Under the pieces are notes generated by a model that was given only the letters and a program-made list of their open reading frames with translations, made no database searches and was not told where the DNA came from. From contig NZ_JACHJG010000009.1 in assembly GCF_014203545.1 (NCBI RefSeq), positions 186,001 through 250,000 of the forward strand: a stretch of 64,000 nt of DNA. Reading direction: 5' to 3'. The stretch is from Streptomyces netropsis. Its GTDB lineage: Bacteria; Actinomycetota; Actinomycetes; Streptomycetales; Streptomycetaceae. Positions 59,602 through 64,000 of this stretch are shown here, one piece after another (position 1 is the first letter of the stretch; each line of letters begins with the position of its first letter). A program made the translations under genes and the position numbers.

Positions 59602-61188
59602 ATGTCCGGCAGACGTTCACGCGCAGCGTGGGTCACCGCTCTTCTCACCACCACCGTCTCCGCAGGCCTGCTGACCGGCACCCCGGCCAACGCCGTCGTG
59701 GGTGACAACCCGGCCGACGGGACCTACGCGTTCACCGCGAAGCTCGACATCGGCGGCAAGCGCAGCTGCTCCGGCGCGCTCGTCGAGCAGGGCTGGGTCA
59801 TCACCGCGGCCAGCTGCTTCGCCGACAGCCCCGCCCAGGGCTTCAAGATCGCCGCGGGTGCGCCCAAGCTGAAGACGACCGTGACGGTCGGCCGCACGAA
59901 CCTCTCCTCGACGGCCGGCGTCGTGACCGAGGCCGTCGAGCTCGTCCCGCGCGACGACCGCGACCTCGTCATGGTCAAGCTCGCCCAGCCCGTCACCGGC
60001 GTCGCCCCCGTCGCCGTCTCCTCCACCGCCCCCAAGCAGGGTGACGAGGTGCGGGTCGCCGGCTACGGCCGCACCAAGACCGAGTGGATCCCCCAGCGTC
60101 TGCACAGCAACGCCTTCACCGTCGACTCGGTGAAGGACACCTCGGTCGGCCTCGCCGGCAAGGGTGCCGACGCGGTCGTCTGCAAGGGCGACACCGGTGG
60201 CCCGGCCTTCCGTGAGAACGCCGGTCGCGCCGAGCTGGCCTCGATCAACACCGCCTCCTGGCAGGGCGGCTGCTTCGGCACCGACGCGGCCGAGACCCGC
60301 AAGGGCGCCGTCAACACCCGCGTCGACGACGTCGCCGGCTGGGTGTCCTCGGTCTACTCCCGCGGTCTGCTGAACAAGGCGAACTGGAAGAACGCCGACC
60401 TTCTGGCCTCCGGCTACTTCACCGGCGGCTCGGCCGGTGGCAAGCGCCACATGGACATGATCGTCCGCTGGACCGACGGCTCCGTCACCCTGTACCAGGG
60501 TGCCGAGTTCAACGACCCGAAGTACCCCTTCTCCTCGGAGTACAAGCTCGCCGAGGCCGGCAGCACCTTCAAGTACGCGCGGGCCATCTCGGGCGGCCGC
60601 TTCACCGAGAACGGCTCGGACGGTCTCATCGTCCGCTGGTCCGACGGTGAGCTCACCGAGTACACCCACGTGGACCAGAACGGCTTCCACGACGAGAAGA
60701 AGCTCGCCGACCCCAACGCCGCCTGGAAGAACGCCAAGCTGGTGACCGCCGGCCGCTACACGGCCAACGCGCTCCGCGACGACATGTTCGTCGTCTGGGT
60801 CGACGGCTCGATCTCGATGTACTCCGACATCGACGCCAACGGCATCCGCAAGGCCACCCAGGTCCAGAAGGCCAACTCGACCTGGACGCACGCCGAGCAG
60901 ATCGGCGCCGGCGAGTTCACCGGCAAGAAGACCAGCGACCTGATGGTCCGCTGGTCCGACGGTGAGGGCACCATCTACCCGGGCGTCGACACCGCGGGCC
61001 TGCACGGCGAGATCAAGATCCGTGACCCCAAGTCCGCCTGGACCGACGCCACGGTGATCACCGTCGGCGCGTTCGACGCGAACAAGGTCCCCAACGACGT
61101 CATCGTCCGCTGGGCCAACGGCAGCCTCACCATGTACCCGGGCGTCGACAGCGCCGGTACCCACAACGAGGTCCGTCTCGTCGGCTGA
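59602..61188 (+). CDS. Secreted trypsin-fold protein with lost catalytic His and Ser, plus C-terminal repeats
   Basis: 528 residues. Signal peptide to about residue 32. The trypsin fold starts with DGTYAFTAKLDIGGKRSCSGALVEQGWVITAASC. In place of the catalytic His is Ser71 (AASC instead of AAHC); the Asp is kept (RDLVMVKL, D121); in place of the nucleophile Ser is Thr198 (KGDTGGP instead of KGDSGGP). So it should not be an active serine protease. From about residue 255 follow five to six repeats of about 48 residues with a DLxVRWSDGELTxYxxVDxxG core, probably a beta-propeller or lectin-like domain shared with the next gene. ATG 59602 has AGAAGGA upstream. Confidence 0.9.
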   Translation: MSGRRSRAAWVTALLTTTVSAGLLTGTPANAVVGDNPADGTYAFTAKLDIGGKRSCSGALVEQGWVITAASCFADSPAQGFKIAAGAPKLKTTVTVGRTNLSSTAGVVTEAVELVPRDDRDLVMVKLAQPVTGVAPVAVSSTAPKQGDEVRVAGYGRTKTEWIPQRLHSNAFTVDSVKDTSVGLAGKGADAVVCKGDTGGPAFRENAGRAELASINTASWQGGCFGTDAAETRKGAVNTRVDDVAGWVSSVYSRGLLNKANWKNADLLASGYFTGGSAGGKRHMDMIVRWTDGSVTLYQGAEFNDPKYPFSSEYKLAEAGSTFKYARAISGGRFTENGSDGLIVRWSDGELTEYTHVDQNGFHDEKKLADPNAAWKNAKLVTAGRYTANALRDDMFVVWVDGSISMYSDIDANGIRKATQVQKANSTWTHAEQIGAGEFTGKKTSDLMVRWSDGEGTIYPGVDTAGLHGEIKIRDPKSAWTDATVITVGAFDANKVPNDVIVRWANGSLTMYPGVDSAGTHNEVRLVG

Positions 61189-61249
61189 CCCCTCTGACGG
61201 CGCCGGGCCGGCCGCCCCTTCCGACATGGCCGGCCCCGGTGTGCGGATC

Positions 61250-61290
61250 GACGCGGCCCTTCCGCCCGGACCGGGCGGAAGGGCCGCGTC
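61250..61290 (+). terminator. Terminator between the two trypsin-fold genes
   Basis: A 20-bp near-continuous palindrome (61250-61269 with 61271-61290), starting GACGCGGCCCTTCCGCCC, 61 nt after the stop of the pseudoprotease gene. Confidence 0.8.
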
Positions 61291-61340
61291 GCCGTCTCGG
61301 GCCCGTATGACCCCACCCTCCTGATCGGAGTTCTGTTCTC

Positions 61341-63248
61341 TTGCGTACGTCACGCCTCCGTCGTCTCGCCGTCTCGGCGGCCTGCGGCACCCTCCTCACC
61401 GTCGTCGGTGGCACCACCGCGACGGCCGCCCCGGCGCCGACCCCCGGTACGGGCCCGAAGGCGACTCCCGGTGCGAGCCCCACGGCCCCCCGCGCCGAAC
61501 CCACGCCGAAGCCCCGGACCGGCACCGACACCGCAGCCGTCGACAACGGCGAGTGGTCGGTGGAGGACGCCCTGCGGTTCTGGACCCCGCAGCGCATCAC
61601 CTCCGCGACCGACCCCTCCGGCCGCGTCGCGAAGCCCCCGACGACCACCCCGCCCAAGGCCGCGCCGAAGGCCAGGGGTCTGGCGGGCGCCAAGCCGGAC
61701 ACCTCCGAGCACTTCCCCGGCATCAAGTCCGTCGGCATGCTCTTCGCCGTCGACAAGGACATGCGGGCGCACTACTGCTCGGCGAGCGCGGTGCAGAGCG
61801 GCACCCGCAGCCTCATGCTGACGGCGGGCCACTGCCAGAACTCCAAGGCGGTGTTCGTCCCGCAGTACGACCCGACGAAGTCGCTCCAGAACCAGCCGTA
61901 CGGCATCTGGCCGGTCGAGGAGTGGTTCGCGGACAAGAGCTACGGGAAGAACGCCAAGGGCCCCGAGTCGGACCTGGACTTCGCGTTCGCGCGCGTCAAG
62001 GAGAACGACGGCAAGAAGCTCCAGGACGTCGTGGGCGGCAGCACCCTGGCCCGTACGCCGGGCTTCGAGAACACCACCACCGTGATCGGCTACCCCTCGG
62101 TCGGTCACAACCCGCAGGACCTCCCGGTCCAGTGCACCACGCCCACGGACGCGCTGCCGGGCTTCAACCAGATGCGCATCGACTGCGCGGGCATGTGGGG
62201 CGGCGTCTCCGGCGGCCCCTGGTTCTCCAAGATCGACCGGGCGACCGGCACCGGCGAGATCATCGGCAACGTGGGCGGCTACAACGGCGGCGGCCCCGCC
62301 GTGCCGAGCAGCGACCCGATGTACAACCGCATCAGCTACAGCCCGATGTACGGCGACCGGTTCTTCCAGCTGTACGACGACGCCGAGCACGGCCGGCACT
62401 CCGACCCCGGCCCGTACCGCCAGCCGCAGCTGCCGTTCTCCCTCGGTGGTGCGGAGAAGTGGCAGCAGGCCAAGTTCACGGCCGCCGGCGACTTCACCGG
62501 CAGCGGCCGCGGCGATCTGATCGCGGTGTGGGCCGACGGCTCGGCCAGCCTCTTCGAGGGCGCCGAGACCAAGGACGCCAAGCACCCGTTCTCCTCCGAG
62601 GTCAAGCTCGCCGGTCCGGGCAGCGTCTGGCAGTACGCGCGCACCATCAGCGCCGGTACCTTCACCGGCAGCGGCACCGACGGCCTCCTCGTGCGCTGGT
62701 CCGACGGTGAGCTCACCGAGTACACCCATGTGGACCGCGGCGGTTTCCACGACGAGAAGAAGCTCGCCGACCCCAACGCCGCCTGGAAGAACGCCAAGCT
62801 GATCACCTCCGGCCGCTACACGGCCAACGCGCTGCGCGACGACATGGTCGTCGTCTGGGCCAACGGCTCGGTCACGATGTACCCCGACGTCGACACCAAC
62901 GCCATCCGCAAGGAGACCCAGCTGGTCGGCGCGAACTCGACGTGGCCCAACGCCACGCAGATCAGCGCCGGCGAGTTCACCGGCAAGGGCACCGGCGACC
63001 TGCTGGTCCGCTGGGGTGACGGCGAGGGCACCATCTACCCCGGCGTCGACGCCGCCGGTCTGCACGGCGAGATCAAGGTCAGGCCCGCCAAGTCCGCGTG
63101 GACCAAGGCCGAGGTGTTCACGGTGGGGTCCTTCTCCCCCGGCAGCCGTCTCAACGACATCCTCGTCCGGTGGACCAACGGCAACCTCAGCATGTACACC
63201 GGCGTCGACGCCGCCGGTACGCACGCAGAGGTCCAGCTCGTCGGCTGA
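61341..63248 (+). CDS. Secreted serine protease (trypsin fold) with the same C-terminal repeats
   Basis: 635 residues. Signal peptide, then a Pro/Thr-rich pro-region to about residue 125. Catalytic His164 in LTAGHCQ, Asp211/213 in SDLDFAFARV, Ser290 in WGGVSGGPWF are all present, so it should be active. The C-terminal part (about 367-635) carries repeats of about 48 residues, homologous to those in the preceding gene; one DNA block of about 150 bp is about 93 percent identical. The start is a TTG at 61341, with GGAG upstream at a rather long distance; no ATG/GTG alternative keeps the signal peptide. Confidence 0.9.
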   Translation: MRTSRLRRLAVSAACGTLLTVVGGTTATAAPAPTPGTGPKATPGASPTAPRAEPTPKPRTGTDTAAVDNGEWSVEDALRFWTPQRITSATDPSGRVAKPPTTTPPKAAPKARGLAGAKPDTSEHFPGIKSVGMLFAVDKDMRAHYCSASAVQSGTRSLMLTAGHCQNSKAVFVPQYDPTKSLQNQPYGIWPVEEWFADKSYGKNAKGPESDLDFAFARVKENDGKKLQDVVGGSTLARTPGFENTTTVIGYPSVGHNPQDLPVQCTTPTDALPGFNQMRIDCAGMWGGVSGGPWFSKIDRATGTGEIIGNVGGYNGGGPAVPSSDPMYNRISYSPMYGDRFFQLYDDAEHGRHSDPGPYRQPQLPFSLGGAEKWQQAKFTAAGDFTGSGRGDLIAVWADGSASLFEGAETKDAKHPFSSEVKLAGPGSVWQYARTISAGTFTGSGTDGLLVRWSDGELTEYTHVDRGGFHDEKKLADPNAAWKNAKLITSGRYTANALRDDMVVVWANGSVTMYPDVDTNAIRKETQLVGANSTWPNATQISAGEFTGKGTGDLLVRWGDGEGTIYPGVDAAGLHGEIKVRPAKSAWTKAEVFTVGSFSPGSRLNDILVRWTNGNLSMYTGVDAAGTHAEVQLVG

Positions 63249-63264
63249 TCCGCCGCCCTGCCCT

Positions 63265-63298
63265 CGGGCCGGCTTCCCCCACCGGGGAGGCCGGCCCG
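63265..63298 (+). terminator. Terminator after the serine protease gene
   Basis: A 15-bp stem, CGGGCCGGC (65-73 of this kb) continued by TTCCCC, with one G-T pair, loop CACC, followed by TTGTCG. Confidence 0.8.
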
Positions 63299-63319
63299 TT
63301 GTCGTCCGGCCCCACCCCT

Positions 63320-63345
63320 AATTTGGATTCTAAAAGTCCAATTAG
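63320..63345 (+). promoter_or_regulatory. NsrR-like operator before nsrR
   Basis: An AT-rich, almost palindromic stretch ATTTGGATTCTAAAAGTCCAATT, split here as ATTTGGATT - CTA - AAAGTCCAATT, 14 nt before the nsrR start. It shares CCAATTA with the second site at 63861-63885. It is a candidate for autoregulation. Confidence 0.6.
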
Positions 63346-63358
63346 CTACGGTGGAGGC

Positions 63359-63820
63359 GTGCGATTGACCAAGAGCACCGACATCGCCCTGCGCATCGCC
63401 ATGCGCCTGGCGGTGACGGGAGACGCCGCGGGCCCCGCGGACACGGCCGCACCGACCACCCGCGAGGTGGCGGGCGCGGTGGGCGTGCCGTACACCCATG
63501 CCGCCAAGGTGGTCAGCAGGCTGCAGCACCTCGGAGTCGTCGAGGCCCGCCGCGGCCGGGGCGGCGGACTCGCCCTGACCACCGCCGGACGCACGGGTTC
63601 GGTCGGCCGGCTGGTGCGCGAGCTGGAGGGGGCCGGCGACGTCGTCGGCTGCGAGGACGACCCGCCCTGCCCGCTGCGTTCCGCCTGCCGGCTGCGCGGC
63701 GCCCTGCGCGCGGCGCAGGAGGCGTTCTTCGCCGCGCTCGACCCGATCACCATCGAGGACCTGGTCGCCGAACCCACCGGCCCGGTCCTGCTGAGCCTCG
63801 GCACCCGCCCGGAGAGCTGA
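63359..63820 (+). CDS. nsrR: Nitric oxide-sensing Rrf2-family repressor NsrR
   Basis: 153 residues. Winged-helix Rrf2 fold: KSTDIALRIAMRLAV and TREVAGAVGVPYTHAAKVVSRLQHLGVVEARRGRGGGLAL. Three cysteines at C98, C104 and C110 (CEDDPPC, CPLRSAC) have the C-x5-C-x5-C spacing of S. coelicolor NsrR, and Asp8 (STD) is the fourth ligand of its [4Fe-4S] cluster there. NO destroys the cluster and relieves repression. GTG 63359 puts Asp at position 8, supporting the start. It sits 96 nt before hmpA. Confidence 0.92.
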   Translation: MRLTKSTDIALRIAMRLAVTGDAAGPADTAAPTTREVAGAVGVPYTHAAKVVSRLQHLGVVEARRGRGGGLALTTAGRTGSVGRLVRELEGAGDVVGCEDDPPCPLRSACRLRGALRAAQEAFFAALDPITIEDLVAEPTGPVLLSLGTRPES

Positions 63821-63860
63821 GGATCCCCACCCACGTCACGTCGCGCTTCCACACATCCTT

Positions 63861-63885
63861 AAATACGAGTCTGAGATGCCAATTA
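63861..63885 (+). promoter_or_regulatory. NsrR-like operator before hmpA
   Basis: AAATACGAGTCTGAGATGCC followed by AATTA, close to the partly palindromic NsrR sites of Streptomyces, 31 nt upstream of the hmpA start. It shares CCAATTA with the site upstream of nsrR. Confidence 0.65.
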
Positions 63886-63916
63886 AGCGCTCGGACCTGA
63901 ACGACAGGAGTCGCCG

Positions 63917-64000
63917 ATGCTGTCCCCGAAGTCGACCGAGATCGTCCGCGCCACCCTGCCCGCCGTCGGCGGGGCGATCGGCGAGATCACCCCGCTCTTC
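63917..64000 (+). CDS. hmpA: Flavohemoglobin, N-terminal part (cut by window edge)
   Basis: ATG 63917 with AGGAG upstream opens a frame of 28 codons to the window end, starting MLSPKSTEIVRATLPAVG and continuing with GEITPLF, which matches the first helix of the globin domain of Hmp flavohemoglobins. The enzyme oxidises nitric oxide to nitrate. Placement after nsrR and an NsrR-like operator supports the call. Haem and FAD domains lie outside the window. Confidence 0.8.
   Translation, partial: MLSPKSTEIVRATLPAVGGAIGEITPLF

Overview
The window is very GC-rich actinobacterial DNA and reads as a Streptomyces chromosome arm. Genes are dense, GTG and TTG starts are frequent, most operons are joined by ATGA or GTGA overlaps, and the order ccr-meaA-citE-like-maoC-acd followed by psd-pssA is the ethylmalonyl-CoA pathway locus known from Streptomyces. 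No rRNA, tRNA, insertion sequence or CRISPR array was seen.

Layout. (a) 1-5931, minus strand: the edge of a polyketide/peptide gene cluster. A KS III, an ACP, an acyl-CoA dehydrogenase, a FkbH-like HAD enzyme, an A-T didomain NRPS and the first 161 residues of a type I PKS form one tightly coupled operon that runs off the left edge. (b) 6687-14119, minus strand: a methyltransferase, a PAS-GAF-SpoIIE phosphatase with its own ATPase domain, an unusual MFS exporter with a carboxypeptidase-regulatory-like tail, an SRPBCC protein and a HEAT-repeat protein. (c) 14476-25452, plus strand: acetyl-CoA assimilation by the ethylmalonyl-CoA pathway (duplicated 3-hydroxyacyl-CoA dehydrogenase, TetR regulator, crotonyl-CoA carboxylase/reductase, ethylmalonyl-CoA mutase, lyase, mesaconyl-CoA hydratase, methylsuccinyl-CoA dehydrogenase), then phosphatidylethanolamine synthesis (psd, pssA). 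(d) 25821-35608: glycerate kinase, BCCT transporter, alkylation repair (ogt, ada-alkA), a small HTH gene with a Clp-N-domain gene, a phytoene-desaturase-like oxidoreductase with an inositol-phosphatase-family gene, and a permuted lipoate ligase.

(e) 35844-50283 is the most interesting part. A minus-strand operon holds GTP cyclohydrolase II, a WD40 beta-propeller protein, a formylglycine-generating-enzyme-fold protein without the catalytic cysteines, a flavin-reductase-fold protein, a second beta-propeller protein, an MFS exporter and a carbon-nitrogen hydrolase. GTP cyclohydrolase II with WD-repeat and FGE-fold proteins is reminiscent of toxoflavin (azapteridine) loci, but the toxoflavin methyltransferase and deaminase are absent. 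Two tiny genes with strong ribosome binding sites (23 and 18 codons) sit in the operon. The 18-residue one has a nearly perfect anti-SD match and is followed at once by a 16-bp hairpin, the layout of a precursor-peptide gene with an attenuator. A divergent XRE-STAND ATPase-WD40 protein is the likely local sensor or regulator.

(f) 50352-54959, minus strand: reductive pyrimidine/hydantoin degradation (hydantoinase, carbamoyl amidohydrolase, class III aminotransferase) with an LLM flavin/F420 oxidoreductase that may be the missing first enzyme. (g) 55197-63248: secreted proteins, including gamma-glutamyltransferase, an SGNH hydrolase, and two tandem trypsin-fold proteins with shared C-terminal repeats; the first has lost its catalytic His and Ser. 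(h) 63359-64000: nsrR and the start of hmpA, each preceded by an NsrR-like operator, for nitric oxide detoxification.
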